Assembly: GCA_947503965.1 (NCBI GenBank)
Contig: CANNFU010000003.1
Span: 1-64,000 of the forward strand
Length of the DNA: 64,000 bases
DNA from: an uncultured Paracoccaceae bacterium
Lineage (GTDB): Bacteria > Pseudomonadota > Alphaproteobacteria > Rhodobacterales > Rhodobacteraceae
Direction of reading: 5' to 3'
Part shown: positions 1 to 7,721 of the stretch, one piece after another
Position numbering within the stretch: position 1 is the first letter of the stretch
Layout: every line of letters starts with the position of its first letter
The notes under the pieces: generated by a model
The model's input: only the letters and a program-made list of their open reading frames with translations
The model's database searches: none
Told to the model about the DNA's origin: nothing
Program-made: the position numbers and the translations under genes

Positions 1-270
1 CCAACACCAACGCCTACTCCAACACCAACACCAACACCTACTCCGACGCCAACACCAACGCCTACTCCAACACCAACGCCTACTCCAACACCAACACCTA
101 CTCCGACGCCAACACCAACGCCTACTCCAACACCAACGCCTACTCCAACACCAACACCTACTCCGACGCCAACACCAACACCAACGCCTACACCTACACC
201 TACTCCAACACCTACGCCTACGCCTACGCCTACGCCTACGCCTACTCCGACACCTACTCCAACTCCACCA
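1..270 (+). repeat. Pro-Thr tandem repeat (low-complexity, coding)
   Basis: Hexamers of the type CCAACA, CCTACT, CCGACG and CCTACG repeat without interruption and read in frame as an alternating Pro-Thr chain of about 90 residues up to a Pro-Pro-Val-Thr exit near base 265. There is a higher-order period: bases 61-120 and 121-180 match except for the last base, so the unit has been copied as a 60-bp block. The repeat continues beyond the left edge. Confidence 0.95.
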
Positions 271-2025
271 GTCACTGGTGATGGTGAAGCTGCGTCCAGC
301 TTGTTGAGCCCGCCGACTGGCGTGGCCCTGACACAAGCTGTGCAGATCATTGGTGGTGCGACTGATGCAGGGGTTGTGGCGTCGACAGGTCAGACGTTGT
401 TCGGCGGCGTGATGGATCCGATGACCTTTGACACCGTGTCGGTCAACATCATGCCATCTGATCGAACGGTAAATGTAGATGTTGCCCCGCAAACGGGCCA
501 ATTCGCCTTGCGCCTGTTCCCTGAAGATTTGGCAACGGGATCTGCGATTGTCACAGTGACAGCCATGTCCAGCGCAGACGATACTGTAACAACGATGCCT
601 GTCTCCTACGAATACGAATCTGGTATTGTCACCGACGGTATCAGTCAGGCGTTGTCGCGTATTACATATGGCCCGACAGCGGATCTGTATTCCCGCGTCA
701 AAGCCATCGGCTTTGAGGCTTATGTAAATGAGCAGCTAAACCCCGCCAGCATCGGCGATGCCGCATTCGATGGGCAGGACTTTGATCGGCTGATCCGTAA
801 TCTTGCCAATAACAATTATGCGATTGGTAATGCCGATATGGATCATCGCATGGCCCATGCAGCATTTTCTGAAAAACAGTTGCAGGAAGTCATGAGCGAG
901 TTCTGGTCGAACCACTTCTTTGCATCGAACAAGGGAACACAGGTTTATCTGCAAAGTATTATCGACCGGGAGTTCTACCGCGAAAATGCATTCGGCCGGT
1001 TTGAAGATTTGCTGTTGTATTCGGCCCGCAGCCCACTGATGTCGCAGTTTCTTGACAATGATCAGAACCGCGCCGGGCGGATCAATGAAAACTATGGCCG
1101 CGAAATTCTCGAACTTCATACCGTTGGTGTGGATGCCGGCTACGGTGACGAAGATGTCATCGCCGTATCACGGGTCTTCACCGGCTGGGATTTCCGGCGC
1201 ACGAACCCAAGTATGGACAGTGTTCCGCAAGAACACGAGTTCGAGTTCCGGCCGGACCGGCACGACACCGATGACAAGTTCATCCCGTTCTTCCAAACTA
1301 CCATTGAGGGTCGATCAGGCGCTGACGGGGTGCGTGAAGGTGAAGAACTGATCGCAATCCTATCTAACCACCCCGACACACGTAGCTTTGTGTGCGGCAA
1401 GATCGTCCAGCGCTTTGTTGCAGATCTGCCGCCAGAAAACTTTGTTCAGGCTTGTGAAGATGCTTGGGTGGCAAGCGACGGCAATACACGTGAAATGCTG
1501 CGGGCCATTCTTTTGGCGCCCGAATATACCAATGATGTCGCGCTGCAGAACAATAAGGCAAAGACACCTTATGAATATGCAATCGCTATGGTGCGTGCGC
1601 TTGGTGCGCGGCCTGTCAACGACAACTTCTTTGGCAAAGTACGCCATATCAGCCGTGACGGTGGCTATGATCCATTCGACTTCGCACTGCCGACTGGCCT
1701 GCCCGAGGTTGGCGATGCTTGGGTGAGCTCGGCCACCATGATAGCTTCATACCGCACAGCAACCCAAGTTGTGACACGGCACGGAGAATACGGCATCGAT
1801 CTGCAATCTATGGTCGAGGATGCCGGTGTCCGAACAGCCGAGGAAGTCGCTGCGTTCTTACTGACAATCGCAACCGCCGACCGGTATTCACTGGAAGAGT
1901 ACGAAGCGATGGTAGATGTGCTGAAGGGTGCGGATGGTATTTTCGATATGACACGTAACGAGCAGGGTGCATTCGATCGGGCGACAGGCCTGTTGATCGT
2001 TCTCCCCAGCTTCATGTTGCAGTAA
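1..2025 (+). CDS. DUF1800 family protein with Pro-Thr-rich linker (5' end missing)
   Basis: The reading frame is open from base 1, so the gene starts left of the window; the TTG at 301 is not the real start because the same frame runs upstream through the Pro-Thr repeat. After the linker come about 100 residues of probable beta-sandwich sequence, then a DUF1800 domain from about base 640 to the end, recognised by its RITYGPT start, the EFWSNHF motif and the [20 protein letters not shown] and VFTGWDF signature. DUF1800 proteins have no firmly known reaction. They are commonly encoded next to DUF1501 proteins, as here (36 bp to the next gene). The Pro-Thr linker suggests an extracytoplasmic, multi-domain protein whose N-terminal part lies outside this window. 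Family assignment is firm; function is unknown. Confidence 0.9.
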   Translation, partial: PTPTPTPTPTPTPTPTPTPTPTPTPTPTPTPTPTPTPTPTPTPTPTPTPTPTPTPTPTPTPTPTPTPTPTPTPTPTPTPTPTPTPTPTPPVTGDGEAASSLLSPPTGVALTQAVQIIGGATDAGVVASTGQTLFGGVMDPMTFDTVSVNIMPSDRTVNVDVAPQTGQFALRLFPEDLATGSAIVTVTAMSSADDTVTTMPVSYEYESGIVTDGISQALSRITYGPTADLYSRVKAIGFEAYVNEQLNPASIGDAAFDGQDFDRLIRNLANNNYAIGNADMDHRMAHAAFSEKQLQEVMSEFWSNHFFASNKGTQVYLQSIIDREFYRENAFGRFEDLLLYSARSPLMSQFLDNDQNRAGRINENYGREILELHTVGVDAGYGDEDVIAVSRVFTGWDFRRTNPSMDSVPQEHEFEFRPDRHDTDDKFIPFFQTTIEGRSGADGVREGEELIAILSNHPDTRSFVCGKIVQRFVADLPPENFVQACEDAWVASDGNTREMLRAILLAPEYTNDVALQNNKAKTPYEYAIAMVRALGARPVNDNFFGKVRHISRDGGYDPFDFALPTGLPEVGDAWVSSATMIASYRTATQVVTRHGEYGIDLQSMVEDAGVRTAEEVAAFLLTIATADRYSLEEYEAMVDVLKGADGIFDMTRNEQGAFDRATGLLIVLPSFMLQ

Positions 2026-2061
2026 TCTTCGGTTTGAACCGAATTTGGAAAGGTATCTAAA

Positions 2062-3369
2062 TTGACGACGCGTAGAGAATTCCTAAAGTCCTCCGCTATG
2101 ATGACCGCCGCAAGTCTGGCAGGCATTGCCGGGGCTCCTCAGTTTGCTTTCGGTCAATCGGCAGGTGGCAAGACACTGATCAAAGTCTTCATGCGCGGTG
2201 GCGCGGACGGCTTGCATCTGTTCCCTCCGGTGAATGATCCGTTCTATCGTGAACATCGACCAAACCTTGCGATCGAGGCGCCTTCAGGCGACATCAACTC
2301 GGCAATTGACATCGGTGACAGTTACCGCGCCATGAACCCGAACCTTGAACCTCTGATGGAAATCTGGGACGCGGGTCGGATGATGGTAGCACCGGCGACA
2401 GCGCTGGAGTCGGGCAACCGGTCGCATTTTGATAACCAGCGGTGGATTGGCAATGGTGCGCGAAACAACCTGATCGACGGCTACCTTAACCGCTATATGC
2501 AGCGCATTGATGGCGTGAACGATCCGTTGCGCGGCGCTATTCTGGGCAAAAACGGGATGAGTGCAGAATTGGCCGGTAACATCGCTGTTCCCGTCATCCG
2601 CGATCGTGAAAACTTTGAACTGGAAAACCGTTACTTCTGCCAAGGCAGTGGTTGTGCAGATAACCAGCTGACAGAGTTGATGCGCGAGATCGCATCTCAT
2701 CCCGTTGTTGACGACAGTATGGAAGGGGCAGTTCGCGATAATCAAATCATCATGCTTGAGTCTATCGCACAGGTACAGGAAGCGGGTGATAACTACACGA
2801 CCAACGCAGGCGGTCTCGAATACTCGAATTCCAACCTTGGTCGCGGTCTGAAACTGGCCGCACAGCTTTTGAAAGCCGGCGTTCCGCTGGAAGTCGCAGC
2901 AGTAGATTGGAATATAGGGTGGGATACACATGCCAACCAAATTCCAGGCAGTGCGAACCGTTTCACTGACCAAAACTTCAACTTCCACCGTCAGATCCGT
3001 CAGGGCGCCACTGATTTTGTGACATTCTATCGTGATATCCTGCCTATCATTGATGACGTTGTTGTCGTTGCTTGCACGGAATTCGGGCGGACCGTTCTTG
3101 AGAACGGCAGCTTCGGAACCGATCACGGTCACTCTTCATCCTGGTTTGCATTTGGCGGCCCGACTGCGCGCGGCGTTGGCCCTGATATCAGCACGCTTGA
3201 CCGTAACCAATTGCGCGACCAACGCTTTACGCCAACCGCTACTGAATATCAGGACGTTATCGGGGAAATCATGGTCAGACATATGAATATGTCCGAAAGC
3301 CTCGTGTCCGCCATATTCCCCGAACACAACACATTCACGAACCATAACCTGTTCAGCCGCACCAGCTGA
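2062..3369 (+). CDS. DUF1501 family protein, Tat-exported
   Basis: A 435-residue protein with a twin-arginine signal: TRREFLKSS at residues 3-11, then a hydrophobic Ala-rich stretch ending near AFGQS. The mature part has DUF1501 features: KVFMRGGADGLHLF near residue 40, WDTHANQ near residue 300, and TEFGRTVLENGSFGTDHGH near the C-terminus. The start is TTG, with a GGAAAGG ribosome site about 10 nt upstream; no in-frame ATG precedes the Tat motif. DUF1501 belongs to the alkaline-phosphatase/sulfatase-like fold group, but its substrate is unknown. It follows the DUF1800 gene by 36 bp, so the two are probably co-transcribed. A strong terminator follows 24 bp after the stop. Confidence 0.92.
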   Translation: MTTRREFLKSSAMMTAASLAGIAGAPQFAFGQSAGGKTLIKVFMRGGADGLHLFPPVNDPFYREHRPNLAIEAPSGDINSAIDIGDSYRAMNPNLEPLMEIWDAGRMMVAPATALESGNRSHFDNQRWIGNGARNNLIDGYLNRYMQRIDGVNDPLRGAILGKNGMSAELAGNIAVPVIRDRENFELENRYFCQGSGCADNQLTELMREIASHPVVDDSMEGAVRDNQIIMLESIAQVQEAGDNYTTNAGGLEYSNSNLGRGLKLAAQLLKAGVPLEVAAVDWNIGWDTHANQIPGSANRFTDQNFNFHRQIRQGATDFVTFYRDILPIIDDVVVVACTEFGRTVLENGSFGTDHGHSSSWFAFGGPTARGVGPDISTLDRNQLRDQRFTPTATEYQDVIGEIMVRHMNMSESLVSAIFPEHNTFTNHNLFSRTS

Positions 3370-3393
3370 ACCAACCGACCAGTTGAAATTCGA

Positions 3394-3432
3394 TGCGCTG
3401 AGGGGTTACATGCTCCTCAGCGCAATTTTTTT
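3394..3432 (+). terminator. Rho-independent terminator after the DUF1501 gene
   Basis: A perfect 10-bp stem (TGCGCTGAGG, 3394-3403, pairing with CCTCAGCGCA, 3415-3424) with an 11-nt loop is followed by A and seven T residues (3426-3432). It ends the DUF1800-DUF1501 unit. It lies only 15 nt before the next start codon at 3448, leaving almost no room for a separate leader. Confidence 0.9.
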
Positions 3433-3447
3433 GAGGCCCGAACGGGT

Positions 3448-4515
3448 ATGACGCAAGCATTAGAGCCGCCGAAAAGCGCGTCATCCGCGCGCAAATCAGT
3501 TAATACTCTGACGAAATACCTCAATCTTGCCTCGGCCGGTCTTTCAGAGCTGCACGCACAAAAACCAACCCTGACAAAGGCGCCACCGCCCCAAATCATC
3601 GTCCGGGAAAACGGTTTCGCGATCCGCATCGATGACGACGTTGCGGAATTTGATGATCCCGCACGGTTGACCGAAGAACTGAATGATATCCCTGAAAAAC
3701 GAATTGATCTGGTTTTTGAGGGGCGATCGGCGCTTGATCTCAACTTTGTTGTTCCGAACGGTCCCTTTCGTGATCTTGAAGCGATGATTGACACTGAAAT
3801 CGCGTTCAAATCACCCTTTCAGCGCGATCAAAGTATCTGGTTCTGGTCAGCACAGGAAACGCCTGATCTGGATTGGCAGGTTGACGCTGCGATCGTGCTA
3901 AACTCAAGCGTTGATTGGGTTTTTGACGCGCTCAACGCCCACCGGAAAATCATCAACACAGCACGTCGAACAACCGCTGATGGCGCAACACGGATCGCCG
4001 TTTATCCCAGCTGGCTAAAGCAATCTCGGCGCAGCAAGGGCCCGATCACCTTGGGGCAAAGCCTGCGAATGATCCCGCCGTCCTTGCGCATACCAGGCGC
4101 CGCATTCGCATTCTTCGTGATATCAGCCATTGCGCTAAGCGTCGCATTATCCGTCCGACACAGTGCCGTGGCCCAGGAAGCCGCAGCAGCCAATCAGCAA
4201 ATATCGCAGCGCGCCGCCGCAGCCGCGCAAACGCGCATCCTGCGCGATGCCAACAGCATAAGCATGACCCGATTGGCGCTTGTCGGCCAATTGGCGACCC
4301 TGTTGCCCGATGGCGTCTGGCTAGAGCAAATCTCGATTGACGACGATCGTTTGACGATCACCGGCTTTGGCCCCTCCGCCGCCGAGGTGACGCGCCTGCT
4401 GAGCGATCTTGATATACTCAGCGACATTCAATTCGGCTCACCGGTGACGCGGGACAATACGCAAAACCTCGAACGGTTCAGAATCGATGCAACTCTGGCA
4501 GGTCAACTGGGATGA
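3448..4515 (+). CDS. gspL: GspL/PilN-like type II secretion assembly protein
   Basis: A 355-residue protein. The N-terminal 210 residues are cytoplasmic and contain a weak actin-like GspL-type region. One membrane helix lies at about 217-236, followed by an Ala/Gln-rich coiled stretch and a C-terminal ferredoxin-like PilN fold (LPDGVWLEQISIDDDRLTITG, then the LLSDL helix). GspL links the secretion ATPase to the pseudopilus base in the inner membrane. Its stop overlaps the next start by 4 nt (ATGA), so the three genes 3448-5509 are translationally coupled. The core T2SS genes (ATPase, secretin, pseudopilins) are not in the window; they could lie to the left. The family call rests on layout and the PilN-like C-terminus; the actin-like half is weak. 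Confidence 0.65.
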   Translation: MTQALEPPKSASSARKSVNTLTKYLNLASAGLSELHAQKPTLTKAPPPQIIVRENGFAIRIDDDVAEFDDPARLTEELNDIPEKRIDLVFEGRSALDLNFVVPNGPFRDLEAMIDTEIAFKSPFQRDQSIWFWSAQETPDLDWQVDAAIVLNSSVDWVFDALNAHRKIINTARRTTADGATRIAVYPSWLKQSRRSKGPITLGQSLRMIPPSLRIPGAAFAFFVISAIALSVALSVRHSAVAQEAAAANQQISQRAAAAAQTRILRDANSISMTRLALVGQLATLLPDGVWLEQISIDDDRLTITGFGPSAAEVTRLLSDLDILSDIQFGSPVTRDNTQNLERFRIDATLAGQLG

Positions 4516-5042
4516 GCGCATTCGTCTTTCAAAAGCCCAACGCGGTGCGCTGGTTCGGTTCGGGACTAATCATCGCTGGATGTCTTGCGTTTATCGCTGC
4601 TGCGTTCGCGCTGTCACAGTTTGTGACAGGGCGATACGACAATATCGCGCAGATGAACGAAACGATCGCCCGCGCGGAAAGGCTGGACCTGAGTGCCGGA
4701 CAAGAGCAGGACATCACCCTCTACCAAAACGAAACACCGCAATTGTCGCAGGCCGAGATGCAAAGCGATATGCAGGAGCTCGCACGCGAGCATCGCGTCT
4801 TGCTTGAAGTCATCCGCGCCGATCAGATCGAACAATTGCCCGGAAATGTGCGTCTCGCGCTGACCTTGAACGGCGTCGTCCCCGAAGAACAGCTGGGTGC
4901 CTATCTGCTCAGCATCGCCATGCATGAACCCATGATCGTGGTAGAAAGCATTGATCTGCGCCGTGCCCGCTCCTCAAACAGGGCTTTGGGTGAACGGCCC
5001 CTGTCCATTCAGCTCAAACTCAGCGGGTTTTCTTCAAGATGA
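4512..5042 (+). CDS. gspM: GspM-like type II secretion protein
   Basis: A 176-residue protein with a short cytoplasmic tail, one membrane helix at about residues 16-38 (IIAGCLAFIAAAFALSQFV), a coiled segment and a ferredoxin-like periplasmic domain (RLALTLNGVVPEEQLGAYLLS, then MIVVESIDLRRA). This is the architecture of GspM/PilO-type proteins, which pair with GspL in the inner-membrane platform. It overlaps gspL by 4 nt and the next gene by 4 nt. Sequence conservation in GspM is low, so the assignment depends mainly on size, topology and gene order L-M-next. Confidence 0.6.
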   Translation: MSAFVFQKPNAVRWFGSGLIIAGCLAFIAAAFALSQFVTGRYDNIAQMNETIARAERLDLSAGQEQDITLYQNETPQLSQAEMQSDMQELAREHRVLLEVIRADQIEQLPGNVRLALTLNGVVPEEQLGAYLLSIAMHEPMIVVESIDLRRARSSNRALGERPLSIQLKLSGFSSR

Positions 5043-5509
5043 GCCGCATGACCAAAACCATCCTGACAACACTGCCCAGCATCACCGCCGTAACTTGTCT
5101 GGGTCTTGCCGGGTGGATTTGGCTTCCGTTCGAAGATGGTCAGACAATCACGCCACAAACCAATGTCACCAGCCCTGTCCCCACAAACCAGACCGCAGAT
5201 CTTATTGAAAGCGGGGCACAGCAACTTACCGAAAGGCCCTTGTTCCACATAAGCAGACGCCCGCCAGCCGAGGAAGAAGTCGTGGAACCGGCACCGGTTC
5301 AGGTGACACTGTCCCTCACGGGGGTTCTGGACAGTGACGATGTGCAAATCGCGCTTTTGCGTCTTTCGAACAGCCCCGAATTGTTGCGCCGACGGGTCGG
5401 TGAAACGGTTGGAGATTGGCGAATTACGGCTATCACCAACTCATCAATCACCGTTGTCACACGTGACGGACAAGAGCAGATCATCGGGCTGTCGCCAACC
5501 AATCCTTAA
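5039..5509 (+). CDS. GspC/GspN-like type II secretion component
   Basis: A 156-residue protein with one N-terminal membrane helix (about residues 10-30), a Pro/Thr-rich linker, the motif TERPLFHISRRPP and a homology-region-like beta domain with LSLTGVLDSDDVQIALLRL and RRRVGETVGDWRITAITNSS. That last pattern is typical of the HR domain of GspC, or of the GspN-like proteins found in some proteobacteria, which contacts the secretin. The gene overlaps the preceding one by 4 nt and its TAA overlaps the stop of the convergent regA by 4 nt. It has no PDZ domain, so it is shorter than classical GspC. Choosing between GspC and GspN is not possible from sequence alone. Confidence 0.6.
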   Translation: MSRMTKTILTTLPSITAVTCLGLAGWIWLPFEDGQTITPQTNVTSPVPTNQTADLIESGAQQLTERPLFHISRRPPAEEEVVEPAPVQVTLSLTGVLDSDDVQIALLRLSNSPELLRRRVGETVGDWRITAITNSSITVVTRDGQEQIIGLSPTNP

Positions 5510-6057
5510 CGCGGGCTGCGCTTGGCAAGGATGCGTTGCAAGGTACGCCGATGCATCGACAATCGCCGGGCGGTCTCTGACACGTTCCGATCACACAGTT
5601 CGTAAACACGCTGAATATGTTCCCAACGCACACGGTCAGCGCTCATCGGGTTTTCTGGGGGCGGTGGCAATGTGTCGGGACGCGCGAGCAACGCGTTGGT
5701 GACATCGGTCGCGTCTGCCGGCTTGGCCAGATAATCGGTTGCACCGATCTTGACCGCGGCAACAGCAGTTGCGATCGCCCCATAACCCGTCAACACCACA
5801 ATGCGGCTTTCCGGCCGACGCGCCCGCAAAGTTTCGACCACATCCAGACCGTTGCCGTCTTCCAGACGCAGATCAACCACGGCATAAGCCGGGGGTCTGG
5901 CGGTTGCGATCGCCTTGCCTGCTGCAACAGAACCTGCCATTTCAACTTCAAAACCACGTTTCTCCATCGCTTTGGCCAAACGCCGCAGAAACGCCTCGTC
6001 ATCATCAACCAGCAAAAGACTTTTGTCTTCGCCCAGGTCCACCGCTTCGGTATTCAT
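5506..6057 (-). CDS. regA: RegA/PrrA/ActR-type redox response regulator
   Basis: A 183-residue two-domain regulator. The receiver domain has acidic residues at 18-20, the phospho-acceptor Asp62 in VVDLRLEDG, Thr90 and Lys112. A four-proline linker (131-134) leads to a Fis-type helix-turn-helix (about 141-180, NVSETARRLSMHRRTLQRIL). The Pro linker and this HTH are hallmarks of RegA/PrrA/ActR, the global regulators of redox-dependent respiration, photosynthesis and carbon or nitrogen fixation genes in alphaproteobacteria. The start at 6057 is chosen because GAAGGA lies just upstream and the longer frame has no homologous sequence. It is divergent from regB (185 bp apart). No senC/prrC lies next to it. 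Confidence 0.95.
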   Translation of the reverse strand: MNTEAVDLGEDKSLLLVDDDEAFLRRLAKAMEKRGFEVEMAGSVAAGKAIATARPPAYAVVDLRLEDGNGLDVVETLRARRPESRIVVLTGYGAIATAVAAVKIGATDYLAKPADATDVTNALLARPDTLPPPPENPMSADRVRWEHIQRVYELCDRNVSETARRLSMHRRTLQRILAKRSPR

Positions 6058-6152
6058 CTTCGTATCCTTCGGATTCTTCCTTCTTGAGGTAGGACCAGTA
6101 CGGTTGTCGTCAATAAGCAGCACCAATGTTGGGGTATGCGCGCCGCACCCGT

Positions 6153-6178
6153 TGCGACGGATTTGGTAAAGGGTCGCA
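6153..6178. promoter_or_regulatory. Inverted repeat in the regA-regB intergenic region (possible RegA site)
   Basis: TGCGAC (6153-6158) and GTCGCA (6173-6178) form a perfect inverted repeat with a 14-nt spacer, between the divergent regA and regB starts. RegA/PrrA is known to bind GCG...CGC-type inverted half-sites with variable spacing, so autoregulation is possible. This is an inference from position and pattern only. Confidence 0.35.
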
Positions 6179-6242
6179 TTGATCCCACCGAAAAGCACGC
6201 CTATCAACGTGCAACGCGCCAAAACGGGACGTTGCGATACAT

Positions 6243-7646
6243 ATGGCCGCTTCGGAGTTTCAGCTTTTCCAGGAACAGCAGCGCAGCAATTGGGTGCGTT
6301 TGCGTACCCTTGTGATATTGCGCTGGTTTGCGATTGCCGGACAGGCAGTTGCGATTTTTGTCGCCGTTCGCATTTACGAGCTGCAGATCGCTGTTGGACC
6401 GGCTTCCGTGGTTATCCTTGTGTCGATTGTTGCCAACTTTGTGTCTGGCTACATCTATCCCACAAACAAACGCCTGTCTGAACGCGAAGCGTTTTCATGG
6501 CTCGTCTTTGACATTCTCCAACTCAGCCTGCTGCTGTATCTGACCGGTGGGCTGAACAATCCCTTCGCGATGCTGGTCATGGCACCCGTGACAATCGCCG
6601 CGACGGTCCTGCGCCTGAACAACACTATCATTCTTGGTCTTCTGGCGATCACGATGATGAGCATCATCAGCCGTTATCATCTACCAATAGCCACCGCAGA
6701 GGGGGTGGTTTTGGACCTGCCGGTGCTGTTCCAGTTTGGGTTTTGGGTCGCGCTGCTGATCGGTGTTGTCTTTCTTGCGATCTACGCCCGCCAGGTCACA
6801 ACCGAAATGCACACAATGGGCGAGGCGCTGGTCGCCACTCAACTGGCACTGGCCCGTGAACAAAAGCTGACAGATATGGGTGGTGTCGTCGCCGCCGCCG
6901 CACACGAGCTGGGCACCCCGCTTGCCACGATCAAGCTCGTCAGCAGCGAACTGATGGAAGAGCTTGAGAACCACCCCGAACTTCTGGAAGACGCCGAACT
7001 GATCCGCAGTCAGGCCGATAGATGCCGCGATATCCTGCATTCGATGGGGCGTGTGGGCAAAGACGATTTGCATCTGCGTCAGGCCCCGCTGGAAACCGTA
7101 GTCCGGGAAGCCGCAGAACCGCATCTTAATCGCGGCAAGCGGGTGCTTTTCCATATCAGCCCCGTTGACGATGGCGCATTGACCCAGCCCACCGTACCGC
7201 GTCGACCTGAAATCATTCACGGCCTGCGTAATCTGATCCAGAATGCGGTCGACTTTTCGCGCGCCGAAGTGAACGTCGATATCAACTGGTCGGGCGACGA
7301 TATCGTTGTGCGGATTACCGATGACGGGCGCGGCTTTCCGCAATCGGTCATCGGGCGTATTGGCGACCCCTATGTGAAAAGGCGCCGCGCCTCCGAGGAT
7401 GGCAGCAAAAGACCCGGCTACGAAGGCATGGGACTGGGGTTATTCATCGCCAAGACCTTGCTGGAGCGGTCGGGCGCGAAACTGTCTTTCTCCAACAGTC
7501 GGCGCCACGGGCATGCCAGTTGGACTGGCCAGGCGACAGGCGGTGCCATCGTGGACGTTACATGGCCGCGTTCCGCCCTGTCCGAGACCACCCGGAACGG
7601 CAGCACTGTCATAGGCGAAAACAAACCCAACGTTGCCTGGCCCTAA
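6243..7646 (+). CDS. regB: RegB/PrrB-type redox sensor histidine kinase
   Basis: A 467-residue membrane kinase with about six N-terminal membrane helices (residues 20-182). The second loop carries GGLNNPF (102-108), the quinone-sensing motif of RegB. The H-box AAHELGTPLATI contains His221, and the redox-active cysteine is Cys261 (DRCRDI). N-box (RNLIQNAVDFS), DDGRGFP and GMGLGLFIAK ATP-binding motifs follow. RegB autophosphorylates and passes phosphate to RegA in response to the quinone pool and thiol state. It is transcribed away from regA. The C-terminal 25 residues after the kinase core are family-variable. All functional residues known to me are intact. Confidence 0.95.
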   Translation: MAASEFQLFQEQQRSNWVRLRTLVILRWFAIAGQAVAIFVAVRIYELQIAVGPASVVILVSIVANFVSGYIYPTNKRLSEREAFSWLVFDILQLSLLLYLTGGLNNPFAMLVMAPVTIAATVLRLNNTIILGLLAITMMSIISRYHLPIATAEGVVLDLPVLFQFGFWVALLIGVVFLAIYARQVTTEMHTMGEALVATQLALAREQKLTDMGGVVAAAAHELGTPLATIKLVSSELMEELENHPELLEDAELIRSQADRCRDILHSMGRVGKDDLHLRQAPLETVVREAAEPHLNRGKRVLFHISPVDDGALTQPTVPRRPEIIHGLRNLIQNAVDFSRAEVNVDINWSGDDIVVRITDDGRGFPQSVIGRIGDPYVKRRRASEDGSKRPGYEGMGLGLFIAKTLLERSGAKLSFSNSRRHGHASWTGQATGGAIVDVTWPRSALSETTRNGSTVIGENKPNVAWP

Positions 7647-7721
7647 ACAAAACCCTAATTTAACGACCGGTTAACTTTCGTCCATCATGTTCCGCCTCGG
7701 CTTAAGGTGAGGATATAATGG

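Noticed and set aside
1-280. CRISPR-like array
   Set aside because: The repeated unit is a hexamer that encodes Pro-Thr in frame; there are no spacers.
301-2025. TTG at 301 as the start of the DUF1800 gene
   Set aside because: The same frame is open from base 1 through the Pro-Thr repeat, so the gene begins outside the window.
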